A DNA stretch of 64,000 nucleotides from an uncultured Ruminiclostridium sp. (GTDB taxonomy: Bacteria; Bacillota; Clostridia; Oscillospirales; Ruminococcaceae). A program made the translations under genes and the position numbers. Of the stretch, positions 44,895 through 52,372 are shown in pieces. Within the stretch, counting starts at the first letter, position 1, and every line of letters starts with the position of its first letter. The stretch lies in assembly GCA_934490165.1 (NCBI GenBank), contig CAKSTB010000015.1:6184-70183 (forward strand). The letters are read 5' to 3'. A model generated the notes under the pieces. It saw nothing but the letters and a program-made list of their open reading frames with translations. It was not told where the DNA came from and did no database searches.

Positions 44895-45554
44895 ATGCCG
44901 TACAGCTATAATGACAGCAAAAAGCTTGAGCAGTTGTTGCAGCAGATCGAATCGTATAAAGAGCACGAAAACGCATCGCCTACATTCAGGGCTTCACAAG
45001 CTTTGAAATCGATTTATGATATCGTTGTTTCTCATCTTGAAAAAGAGCCCGGGCATGATAAAGATACACTTACCGACAGTATAGCCGTTTTGCGTTATCT
45101 GACGGTTTCCTATACGAGAATGTGCAGGATCGCGTATGCGCAAAAGACCTCGGACAGGCTTATAGCGCTGGAAAAGGAGTTGTATGAGAGCTTTTCCGTG
45201 ATTGACGAGGAATGCGAGGACGATTATTATAACGCACTGCGCCTGCGCAATTATTACGAAAAATGCGATATCGATGATTTGTCGGAAGCAGTGGCGGAAA
45301 TGATACCCGACAGCAGAAGAAAAGAAATAGAAGCCGGAGTGAAAGACAGATACCCACTGCTGAAACACGATGTTATCGAGCTCAGCGACAAATATTTATC
45401 GGTAATCGATGAAACCGAGCGCAGAATGTATGAGCTAGGTGCGGATAATATGACAGGCTTTGAAAAAATGAAGCTCAGAAAAAAGCTCCTGTCGGAATAC
45501 GGCGTAGAATGGAAATCGCCTGTGGAGCTTAACCCGAATGTGATATTCGATTAG
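44895..45554 (+). CDS. Helical cytoplasmic protein, unknown family
   Basis: A 219-residue acidic protein, helical throughout with coiled-coil-like stretches (KKLEQLLQQIESYKEHEN; RLIALEKELYESFSVIDEEC). I do not recognise a family. CGGAGG precedes the ATG; it begins 14 bases after the YwqG-like gene and is followed 21 bases later by an HTH-like gene, so it belongs to the same transcript. Confidence 0.7.
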   Translation: MPYSYNDSKKLEQLLQQIESYKEHENASPTFRASQALKSIYDIVVSHLEKEPGHDKDTLTDSIAVLRYLTVSYTRMCRIAYAQKTSDRLIALEKELYESFSVIDEECEDDYYNALRLRNYYEKCDIDDLSEAVAEMIPDSRRKEIEAGVKDRYPLLKHDVIELSDKYLSVIDETERRMYELGADNMTGFEKMKLRKKLLSEYGVEWKSPVELNPNVIFD

Positions 45555-45575
45555 CGGTTACAGGAGGAGAAGGTA

Positions 45576-46058
45576 TTGAACAGCGAGCTTATCAGAAGGT
45601 GTGACAGATACATAAGCCAACAGGGCATAAAGGAAGAAGACAATATTCCGTCGGTCATGTCAAAAAGACCGGTTATGATGGAAATAGATATGTCCGAGGT
45701 GGATCTTTATCTGAAGTACAACCGCAATATTTCGTTCAACAATCGTCTTTTTCTGCTTATCGACAGGACAGGTCAGAAGGACAGCGATGTTTATAAAAAA
45801 GCCCGCATAGACAGGCGGTTGTTTTCAAAAATACGCTCTAACAAAAGATATACACCGTGCAAGAGGACGGTGATAGCGCTTTGTCTTGCGCTTGAACTCG
45901 ACCGCGAGGAAACAGATATGCTCTTGTCCTCGGCGGGATACAGCCTTTGTGCGTCGAACGAATACGACCTTGTCGTGGCGTTTTGCATAGAAAACAAAGT
46001 ATTTGATTTTTTTGATGTAAATGAAATTCTGGAGCACTATGGGTTAAAGGTGTTCTGA
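45576..46058 (+). CDS. Stand-alone HTH-like domain protein (type found C-terminal to macro domains)
   Basis: A 160-residue protein starting at TTG behind AGGAGGAGAAGG. Residues about 55-158 match, from memory, a domain often fused to macro-domain proteins of Firmicutes: FNNRLFLLIDRTGQKDSDVY, KKARIDRRLFSKIRSNKRYT, LCLALELDREETDMLLSSAG, YDLVVAFCIENKVFDFFDVN. The central part looks XRE-like. No macro domain is encoded here. The N-terminal ~50 residues are unique. A DNA-binding or protein-docking role is plausible. Confidence 0.65.
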   Translation: MNSELIRRCDRYISQQGIKEEDNIPSVMSKRPVMMEIDMSEVDLYLKYNRNISFNNRLFLLIDRTGQKDSDVYKKARIDRRLFSKIRSNKRYTPCKRTVIALCLALELDREETDMLLSSAGYSLCASNEYDLVVAFCIENKVFDFFDVNEILEHYGLKVF

Positions 46059-46067
46059 AAAAAAGAA

Positions 46068-46088
46068 AACCGCCCTATAAGGACGGTA
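46068..46088 (+). repeat. Left copy of a duplicated terminator hairpin
   Basis: AACCGCCCTATAAGGACGG forms a short stem (CCG-CCT/AGG-CGG with one mismatch). The same 19 bases recur at 46333-46351 on the other side of the mobile element; over 21 bases there is one difference. Confidence 0.8.
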
Positions 46089-46332
46089 CAGACTGTCGAT
46101 AAACTTCTTGATTATTAAAAATTGGGGTCGCAGGGGCGAAGCCCCCGACAGGGACTAGGGGCGGTAGCCCCAGCAAAATAGCCCCGGCACGGATGCCGGG
46201 CGTGTATGCACAAAGGCTCTGCACGATGCAGAGCCAACAAAGCATACACAGCCCTTCACCACGGAAAGGGGTTTGGGGTTAGGGTTAGAAAATTTGCAGT
46301 GTTTTATAAAAACTGACTTTTTCTACAAGCTG
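46089..46332. mobile_element. Non-coding MITE-like element, copy 2 (~244 bp)
   Basis: Begins CAGACTGTCGATAAACT and ends TTTTTCTACAAGCTG, an imperfect inverted repeat of CAGnnTGTnGAnAAA type. It shares ACAGGGACTAGGGGCGGTAG (46148-46167) and GGAAAGGGGTTTGGGG (46263-46278) with copy 1. Its interior carries a long hairpin GTGTATGC/GCATACAC (46202-46209 and 46242-46249) enclosing GGCTCTGCA/TGCAGAGCC, placed after the core block, whereas the hairpins of copy 1 lie before it. It contains no gene and splits the island. Confidence 0.8.
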
Positions 46333-46353
46333 AACCGCCCTATAAGGACGGCA
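46333..46353. repeat. Right copy of the duplicated terminator hairpin
   Basis: AACCGCCCTATAAGGACGG followed by CAATTCTTT. It directly abuts the CTG end of the element. With the T-rich tail this copy is the more terminator-like and may end transcripts from both the HTH-like gene and the convergent small gene. Confidence 0.8.
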
Positions 46354-46358
46354 ATTCT

Positions 46359-46541
46359 TTAACTTTTATCTGTATCTTCGTTATCCGACAGGTTATCCAG
46401 CGCATACTCAAGACACTGTATAACTATTTTGTTGACCGATGTATTATATTCGCCTGCAAGCGTTTCCAAGCGTTCAACTATGTTTACGGGAATACGGAAT
46501 GTTTTGTTGACAGACTCAAATCCTTTCTCAAGCTCTAACAT
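46359..46541 (-). CDS. Small ribbon-helix-helix (Arc/CopG-like) protein
   Basis: A 60-residue protein with an RHH pattern: strand VNKTFRIP, helix VNIVERLETLAGEYN, helix SVNKIVIQCLEYALDNL, acidic tail. It is probably a DNA-binding repressor. GAGGTGG precedes the ATG on the minus strand. It is the only minus-strand gene in the island and diverges from the second block, so it may control that promoter and perhaps the first block's. Confidence 0.8.
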   Translation of the reverse strand: MLELEKGFESVNKTFRIPVNIVERLETLAGEYNTSVNKIVIQCLEYALDNLSDNEDTDKS

Positions 46542-46600
46542 AAAACCACCTCACATATACACTATTATGCACTAAAAACAGCCAAAAATAAACAAGCAGT

Positions 46601-46644
46601 TTATCTTGCAAAATGCAGTGCAAAAATGTCGCTCATACAGCGAC
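46601..46644. promoter_or_regulatory. Operator-like dyads between the RHH gene and the second island block
   Basis: TTATCTTGCA (46601-46610) overlaps a dyad TTGCA-N8-TGCAA (46606-46610 and 46619-46623); a second dyad GTCGCT/AGCGAC lies at 46628-46633 and 46639-46644. The region is divergent between the RHH gene and the Sel1 gene at 46695. No convincing -35/-10 pair was found. Confidence 0.4.
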
Positions 46645-46694
46645 CCTATTCTACCCGTAATATGTGATAATTATATCAGAAAGGAAGCGGTGTT

Positions 46695-46925
46695 ATGAGA
46701 AAAAACAAGAAAATGCGCAAGCTGATAAAGTCGGCGAAAATGGGAAATTCATGTGCTATGTATCATCTTGGCATATGCTATCAGCTGGGAAGATATGTTG
46801 AACAGGATATGAATATTGCGGCAATGTGGATGGAAATGTCGGCAATATCGGGAAACAGGAATGCCGAGGATTGGATAAAGGACTATTCGTTTGACGATAA
46901 CGCCCGGATCCAGTCACTCGATTAA
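46695..46925 (+). CDS. Short Sel1-repeat protein
   Basis: A 76-residue basic-to-acidic protein with one full Sel1 unit (SAKMGNSCAMYHLGICYQLG, YVEQDMNIAAMWMEMSAISG). AAAGGAAG precedes the ATG. First gene of the second block, 9 bases before the zinc-ribbon gene. It may be a remnant of a larger repeat protein or a small docking partner. Confidence 0.7.
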   Translation: MRKNKKMRKLIKSAKMGNSCAMYHLGICYQLGRYVEQDMNIAAMWMEMSAISGNRNAEDWIKDYSFDDNARIQSLD

Positions 46926-46934
46926 GGAGTAGAT

Positions 46935-47456
46935 ATGAAAACAAAATGCCCTGTATGTAACGGTGAGATCATAGAGCTTAAGTCCGATGATCCGTTTGAC
47001 AAGAGCCGTAAAACAGTGAGAGTGTGCTCGCTGTGCGGGCGGATATTTTCGGCTGACACCGAATGCTCCGACAGCGATAATACCAATGCCAGACTTGATT
47101 TGTCAAAGCTTGCAATAAGTAAGCTCAATCGGGCTATGCAGGCGGCACAAGCCGTTATCACGATCCGTGCGGAAGCGGTCGGCGGCGGAAAAACAACCGC
47201 CGCACAGTGTACCATACCTTATGATGACGGAACATATCCTCTTGGAAATGAATATCCGTTCGGCAGGCGCTGCGATGATTTTAAATTCGACAGTGTAACA
47301 ATAAACGGCGATGAGCTTAACATAGCTGGAGAAGCTGTGAACCTGTTGTCGTTGCCGCATATTATTACACGAAAGCTTACGGCTTACGGATACGATAAAA
47401 GCCCGGTGGAAGAAACGCTGACAATAACGGTTTCGGCTGACGTAAAGACAATATAA
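46935..47456 (+). CDS. Zinc-ribbon protein with beta-rich C-terminal domain, unknown function
   Basis: A 173-residue protein. An N-terminal zinc ribbon (CPVCNGE at 5-11 and CSLCGRIF at about 31-38) is followed by a helix-rich linker and a beta-rich domain (ITIRAEAVGGGKTTA, TITVSADVKTI). GGAGTAG precedes the start. It opens a tightly spaced set with the MORN protein. No named family beyond the ribbon. Confidence 0.7.
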   Translation: MKTKCPVCNGEIIELKSDDPFDKSRKTVRVCSLCGRIFSADTECSDSDNTNARLDLSKLAISKLNRAMQAAQAVITIRAEAVGGGKTTAAQCTIPYDDGTYPLGNEYPFGRRCDDFKFDSVTINGDELNIAGEAVNLLSLPHIITRKLTAYGYDKSPVEETLTITVSADVKTI

Positions 47457-47484
47457 CCTCGCTTTTTCAAGGAGAAAGAACGAT

Positions 47485-48963
47485 ATGAAAGGCTATGAAA
47501 AAAGATTGGTTCTGAGTGCGGTAATTGACGGAAATGATAACCCCGATCATCGCGGAATGCCGTATCATTTTGAGGGCGGCACTGTAATATCAGCCCCCGG
47601 TCTTTACAGAATTGATGTGAAGTCCGATGGCGGCGATGCTTCCGACTGCAAAAGCAGTCTGAAAGAAGTCTTCATTTCCTCCGTAAACGAAAAGTCGGTC
47701 GTTGTCCGCTATTCACATAACAAGACAAAGTACGAAGAAAAGCCGCTAAATATAAACGAAAAATGTAGGTTCGAATTTTCATGCGAACGTTATACGGATG
47801 ACGGTCAAAGATATAGCGTCAGAGAAGAAGTAAGCTTTACGCTAAGCGAAGCCGATACAGGCTATGAGTATAGCGGTGATACCTCGCTCGACGGTCAAAG
47901 ACAGGGATACGGTGAATGCAGATATGACGACGGCTCTGTCTATACAGGCGGCTGGCTTGACGATAAACGAAGCGGATACGGCACGGAGCGTTGCGGAAAT
48001 ATGTGCTATGAGGGCTACTGGAAAGACGGTAAAAAGCACGGCACGGGGATCATGCGCAACGATGAGTTAAGCATAATATACATAGGCGATTGGGAGAATA
48101 ATGCCCTAAGCGGAAACGGAACGGAATACTCCGTATCGTTCAGGGTGGATCCGGGAAAAGCGGCGATCAGAAATTCCGCGTTTTGCTATCAGGGCGAATG
48201 GAAAAACGGTCTGCGCCACGGATACGGAATATACGATACTCCCGATTTTGTTCAGCAGGCTTTCTGGGAATGCGGTAAGCCGCAGAGAATAATCGGCTTT
48301 ATGCGAAAAGACGATGAAGATGATGAGAGCAATACCGACTGTATGAACCACGGTATACGTCCGGTGATGTGTGAAGCATCGGGGAAGCTTCCAATCGGCA
48401 GTTCAAAGCTTTTCGGAAATCCCGATGTATGGGATGGGTTTGAGTGGCCGAGTGCTACCATAGACGGCGAAGAGTTTAAGTTGACATTTATGTGTCAGAT
48501 AAATTGCGCCGACATCGCCCCACTTGATGCCGAGCACCTGCTCCCTGAAGCGGGAATTCTGTACTTCTTCTATGACCTTGACGGAATGCCCGACGAGCCG
48601 ACCGACAAGCAAGCCGCAAGAGTGCTTTATTATAACGGAGAGATATCGGAGCTTAAGCCGAGCGGCTGTGACACAAACGATGAAGCTGAGGTCATTTCCG
48701 AGATCCCGTTAAGATTTGTAAAGGTACGCAGAGGATATACACCTCGGGGCGACAGCCTGCATATGCTTCTCGGCGGTATGCCGGGTGAAGCAAAAAGCAG
48801 TGAAATAGGTGATTGGCGATCACTGCTTCGGATAGATTCGATGGAAACTGACAATGTGGTAATATCGTTTGCGAATAACGGTAAATTGCACTTTTGCATT
48901 GAGCCTGACAGGCTTAAGCGACACGATTATTCCGATGTGAGAGTGATCCGCTCGGACAGATGA
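47485..48963 (+). CDS. MORN-repeat protein with C-terminal DUF1963/YwqG-like domain
   Basis: A 492-residue protein in three parts. Residues about 1-125 are a beta-rich domain like that of neighbouring proteins. About 130-265 hold four or five MORN units (DGQRQGYGECRYDDGSVYTG, RSGYGTERCGNMCYEGYWKD, GDWENNALSGNGTEY, YQGEWKNGLRHGYGIYD). About 295-490 resemble YwqG: SSKLFGNPDVWDGFEWP, FMCQINCADIAPLD, AGILYFFYDLDG, ARVLYYNGE. MORN repeats often bind lipids or proteins. AAGGAGA precedes the ATG. No signal peptide. Confidence 0.75.
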   Translation: MKGYEKRLVLSAVIDGNDNPDHRGMPYHFEGGTVISAPGLYRIDVKSDGGDASDCKSSLKEVFISSVNEKSVVVRYSHNKTKYEEKPLNINEKCRFEFSCERYTDDGQRYSVREEVSFTLSEADTGYEYSGDTSLDGQRQGYGECRYDDGSVYTGGWLDDKRSGYGTERCGNMCYEGYWKDGKKHGTGIMRNDELSIIYIGDWENNALSGNGTEYSVSFRVDPGKAAIRNSAFCYQGEWKNGLRHGYGIYDTPDFVQQAFWECGKPQRIIGFMRKDDEDDESNTDCMNHGIRPVMCEASGKLPIGSSKLFGNPDVWDGFEWPSATIDGEEFKLTFMCQINCADIAPLDAEHLLPEAGILYFFYDLDGMPDEPTDKQAARVLYYNGEISELKPSGCDTNDEAEVISEIPLRFVKVRRGYTPRGDSLHMLLGGMPGEAKSSEIGDWRSLLRIDSMETDNVVISFANNGKLHFCIEPDRLKRHDYSDVRVIRSDR

Positions 48964-48976
48964 AAGGGGTATTCTT

Positions 48977-50596
48977 ATGAGAGCCGAAACCGTATTGAAG
49001 CTCAGCCTGAGTGACAGTTTTGAAACCGCACAGGCGCATTGTGACGAGTTTATCAGAGAATACGACAGAATAGCAAAAGAAGACATTACGGCAGAGGATA
49101 TGGCGGCTATGCTCAAAAAGCGTGCCCTGAGCGCACTTGAGATCTTAAAGCTCAGAAGTGAGCTGTCCGAAAGCAAGCTATACTGTGCCGATGATGCGGT
49201 CATGGACGAGTATATAAGAGATGAAGAGGAAAAAGAGCGCTTATTGGACGGTGATTTTCCGCTTGGAAATGAATTTGACGCGGAATTTGCCTTGCCGTAT
49301 TTCTCGGTTGCCGAGCTTGCTCTTATACAGCTTGGCAGATATTACGAGATAGCGGTCGGATATTATAACGGCTACAATTCGGACGTGCTTATCCGAAAGG
49401 GCTTTATAAACGAAATGCAGGGTAATTGGAGCGAAGCAGAGCGGTGCTACGGCGGAGTGTCAACCAGTGAGAGTGTACAGCAAAGAGAGCTTTATTGCTG
49501 TGAAAAAGCGGCAAGTGAAAGCGAGGAGCTGTACCGAAAGGGAATGAAGCTGATAGAAGAGCTGTGTTGGGACGAGGCGTGGTATCCGCTGTCACGTGCG
49601 GCGGATTTGGGTCACACTGAGGCTATGGCTGAGATAGGCTATATGACGGTTTACGGTATAGGTTGCGGCAGATCGGTAGAGGAAGGTCTTGAGCTGCTGA
49701 GAAAGGCGGCATCGCTTAATAGTGATTATGCCTGCTGTGTATTATGGGAAATGCACGATGACGGCATAACAGATGTGACAGGAGCAGAAGCCGAGAAATG
49801 GTGCAGGCAAGCCGCAAGCCGGGGCGATAAAAAGGCTGAGGCGCGTCTTGCAGACGGATTTGACCTGCGTCCCTTAAGCGAAATATTGCAAGAACAGATC
49901 GACAAGGGTAATAAGGACGCTATCTGGCTTATGGCAAAGGAATGCGAAAAAAACGGCGATCAGGAGAATGCGGGTTTATGGTTTGATAAGGCGCTTGAAG
50001 CGCGTCAGCGTGACGCGGTTATGCTGGCGGCTGAGATGTATTCCGACAAAAATTCTGAGCTTTACGATGAGGAAACCGCGCTGAAATACTATCGGATAGC
50101 GGCAGACGAGGGCGTTACAAAGGCTATGATACTGCTCGGTGACAAAGAGCTTAAAACTGCGGACACATCGTTTTTTGACGAAAATCGTTCGGAGGAAAGC
50201 TCCCCGGTAATTAAAGCGGAGCATAAAAAACAGCTTGAAATGTACGAAAGGGCGGCGCTTGCGGGTGATAATACAGCCGCTTATTATGTAAGCCGCGCAT
50301 ATGCCCTCGGGTATCCTGAGAAGAATGTTGAAAAAGCATTTCTCCTTGCTTCACGCGGTGCGGATAACAACGATGCGCTGTGTATGTATATGATGGGATA
50401 TCTGTACGAGAACGGCATAGGCTGTGACAAGGATATGAACAGTGCGATGCTGTTTTATATACACGCCGCGGACAAAGGCGTTAATAAGGCGATAAAAAGA
50501 CTTATCGAAATTTATACCGACGGAAAAGACGGAATTGCTCCCGATAAGCAAAAAGCAAGCTATTATATCTTTTTATCGGGCGCAGGCAGAGATTAA
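48977..50596 (+). CDS. Large Sel1-repeat scaffold protein
   Basis: A 539-residue acidic protein. The first ~185 residues are helical without clear repeats; from about 190 on there are many Sel1/TPR-like units (AADLGHTEAMAEIGYMTVYG, AASLNSDYACCVLWEMHDDG, AADEGVTKAMILLGDKEL, AALAGDNTAAYYVSRAYALG, GADNNDALCMYMMGYLYENG, AADKGVNKAIKRLIEIYTDG). No signal peptide or membrane helix, so a cytoplasmic protein-interaction scaffold is likely. GAAAGGGG precedes the ATG. Confidence 0.85.
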   Translation: MRAETVLKLSLSDSFETAQAHCDEFIREYDRIAKEDITAEDMAAMLKKRALSALEILKLRSELSESKLYCADDAVMDEYIRDEEEKERLLDGDFPLGNEFDAEFALPYFSVAELALIQLGRYYEIAVGYYNGYNSDVLIRKGFINEMQGNWSEAERCYGGVSTSESVQQRELYCCEKAASESEELYRKGMKLIEELCWDEAWYPLSRAADLGHTEAMAEIGYMTVYGIGCGRSVEEGLELLRKAASLNSDYACCVLWEMHDDGITDVTGAEAEKWCRQAASRGDKKAEARLADGFDLRPLSEILQEQIDKGNKDAIWLMAKECEKNGDQENAGLWFDKALEARQRDAVMLAAEMYSDKNSELYDEETALKYYRIAADEGVTKAMILLGDKELKTADTSFFDENRSEESSPVIKAEHKKQLEMYERAALAGDNTAAYYVSRAYALGYPEKNVEKAFLLASRGADNNDALCMYMMGYLYENGIGCDKDMNSAMLFYIHAADKGVNKAIKRLIEIYTDGKDGIAPDKQKASYYIFLSGAGRD

Positions 50597-50625
50597 AAAA
50601 CAAAGTGATGAGCGGAGGGTTAGCT

Positions 50626-50826
50626 ATGGCTGAGATCAGATGTCCGGAATGCGGCAGTACCGATGTTATCTGTTTTGACGGCAACGGCGGTTTGTCCGAA
50701 TATGGCTGTGAAGTCATGACGGATATCGCGCCTGAAATGTACAGGTGCGGCAATTGCGGTGAGATTTTCAGAATAGATACGGACAGCTTTTTTGAAAGCG
50801 ATTTCAAAGGAGAGGACGCTGAATGA
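50626..50826 (+). CDS. Small zinc-ribbon protein
   Basis: A 66-residue protein with CPECGST at about 6-12 and CGNCGEIF at about 43-50, a rubredoxin-like zinc ribbon, and an acidic tail. Start ATG 50626 follows GGAGGG. Its stop overlaps the next start (ATGA), so the two are coupled. Confidence 0.75.
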   Translation: MAEIRCPECGSTDVICFDGNGGLSEYGCEVMTDIAPEMYRCGNCGEIFRIDTDSFFESDFKGEDAE

Positions 50827-51497
50827 AGCTTGTTATAGAAAAAGTGCTGTATTCACCGCAGAGCTTCGATGAATACATATACTATGTTGCCGACTGTTCT
50901 TACGGACAGATAGAAGAAAGAGAGAAAATCTATAAAATAGATGTAATTTCTGACGGGCATATAGAACTCGGCAGATATGTAAACGGCGAAAAACAGGACG
51001 TTGTGACCGTAACTTACGATGAATGCGCCATTTATGATTTACAGTCCATGGACTGCGGCGAGCGTTACAGATATATGCTGCTCAGGGACGATAAAGCGGT
51101 GGTTGATTATCTGAATGACGACGCGGACGAGAGCGGTGCTGTTTATTGGATAAACGAGCCGCCACGGTATATGCTTGTTATCGAAACCGACACAGAAAGG
51201 TTTACTGTCGGCGCGGAGAAAGGCTTTATTTCCGCACTTGCGGGCGATAAATACAAGTATCGCACAGACGAAATAAGCGAACGCATACAAATAACGGTTT
51301 TTATACGCGGTGCAGACAGTGAAACGCTTTCGCTTTGTGAAGAGAATAATTATCAAGCCGTTTTTGATAGCGGAAAGTGCCGTATCAGCGCATTTCCCGA
51401 TTACATATCGGCACAGAAATTCTTTGCAGAGAGCAAGTGGAATAAAGATAAATCGGAGAGCACTCAGACAAACGAGGATATTGACTGGGAATGGTAA
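50823..51497 (+). CDS. Unknown protein with acidic Trp-containing C-terminal tail
   Basis: A 224-residue mixed alpha/beta protein; no family recognised. Beta-rich blocks (KVLYSPQSFDEYIYYVADCS, RYMLVIETDTERFTVGAEKG) are followed by a flexible Lys/Ser/Thr stretch and the terminal motif NEDIDWEW. The vWA protein at 55906 ends similarly (DQEGWDW), hinting at a shared docking partner. Start overlaps the zinc-ribbon stop. Confidence 0.7.
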   Translation: MKLVIEKVLYSPQSFDEYIYYVADCSYGQIEEREKIYKIDVISDGHIELGRYVNGEKQDVVTVTYDECAIYDLQSMDCGERYRYMLLRDDKAVVDYLNDDADESGAVYWINEPPRYMLVIETDTERFTVGAEKGFISALAGDKYKYRTDEISERIQITVFIRGADSETLSLCEENNYQAVFDSGKCRISAFPDYISAQKFFAESKWNKDKSESTQTNEDIDWEW

Positions 51498-51506
51498 GGA
51501 GCTAAT

Positions 51507-51788
51507 ATGAAACTGAGGATAAAGGTTGAATTCTGGGCGGTAGGACAAAAAACCAAAAAGGTAAAGACTGTTACAGCGCCTGTAAAGGTCGGCAAGGTCG
51601 AGGGTTTTGAGGACAGCAGGATCTCGTGGGTGATAGATGAAGCGGGCGAGAACTGCGTAAAGGTGTCTTACAGATGTTACGACGGCACGGTCGCAAAGAC
51701 ATGGGAGCTTAAGGCAAATGATGAGTTTTTTTATCGTCCTATGTCCTTTGACGGAGGAAAACAGTACACAATAAAATTGATCAAATAA
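51507..51788 (+). CDS. Stand-alone beta-rich domain, paralogue of the 44002 N-terminal half
   Basis: A 93-residue protein, MKLRIKVEFWAVGQKTKKVK..., alignable by eye with residues 1-105 of the protein at 44002: same MKLRI start, NCVKVSYRCYDGTVAKTWEL against ISITVTIHNSNPAKDKTWKF, and the FFYRPMSFDGGKQYTI/VFYFPRSADGGYRYHI ending. AAGGAG precedes the ATG. It is followed 28 bases later by the matching YwqG-like half as a separate gene. Confidence 0.7.
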   Translation: MKLRIKVEFWAVGQKTKKVKTVTAPVKVGKVEGFEDSRISWVIDEAGENCVKVSYRCYDGTVAKTWELKANDEFFYRPMSFDGGKQYTIKLIK

Positions 51789-51816
51789 TTATCAAATAAG
51801 AAAAGAGGAAAGCAAA

Positions 51817-52371
51817 ATGAGCAAGGCTATAGGTATCAATGTCACCAAAGCAAATGACGGATATGACGAGGGTGCAAGTAAGTTTTTCGGTGCACCCGCC
51901 GTTCCCGCCGAATGGCAGGATATTTTCGATGATGATGAAATGTTTTTCTGTCAGATAAGGTGCAGTGATATAGCACAATATGATGAACAAAACATTCTGC
52001 CTCACAGCGGATATATCTATGTGTTTTTGAACACAGCGTCTTATCCGTATAAGCCGAGGGTTATGTATTATGACGGTGAGCCCGATACGGTAATTGACGA
52101 TTTCAACGCTGAGGTCGACGGCGCACAGCACCTTATCGACGGTTGGCTGATGAGCTTTTCCGAGGTACAGGATGACTCTGATGGAAACAGGTTGCTCGGC
52201 GTTCCCGCAGACTGGAATTATGACGGAAAAAAGCCCGAAGTATTTTTACAGTATGATCCGCTTGCGAGTGAAATGGGCTTTGCGGATAATATAGACGGCT
52301 ATATCTATCTTGTGTTCTCGGACGACGCACATTCTTTTGATAAAGTTGAATACATTGAGGAACGCAGTTAG
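51817..52371 (+). CDS. DUF1963/YwqG-like protein, paralogue of the 44002 C-terminal half
   Basis: A 184-residue protein. SKFFGAPAVPAEWQDIFDDD, FFCQIRCSDIAQYDEQN, SGYIYVFLNTASYP, EPDTVIDDFNAE, RLLGVPADW, VFLQYDPLAS and YIYLVFSDDA align block by block with the 44002 protein. The Gly-Ala-Pro opening and the LLQxD motif recall YwqG. AGAGGAAAG precedes the ATG. It overlaps no neighbour; the membrane protein begins one base after its stop. Confidence 0.72.
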   Translation: MSKAIGINVTKANDGYDEGASKFFGAPAVPAEWQDIFDDDEMFFCQIRCSDIAQYDEQNILPHSGYIYVFLNTASYPYKPRVMYYDGEPDTVIDDFNAEVDGAQHLIDGWLMSFSEVQDDSDGNRLLGVPADWNYDGKKPEVFLQYDPLASEMGFADNIDGYIYLVFSDDAHSFDKVEYIEERS

Positions 52372-52372
52372 T

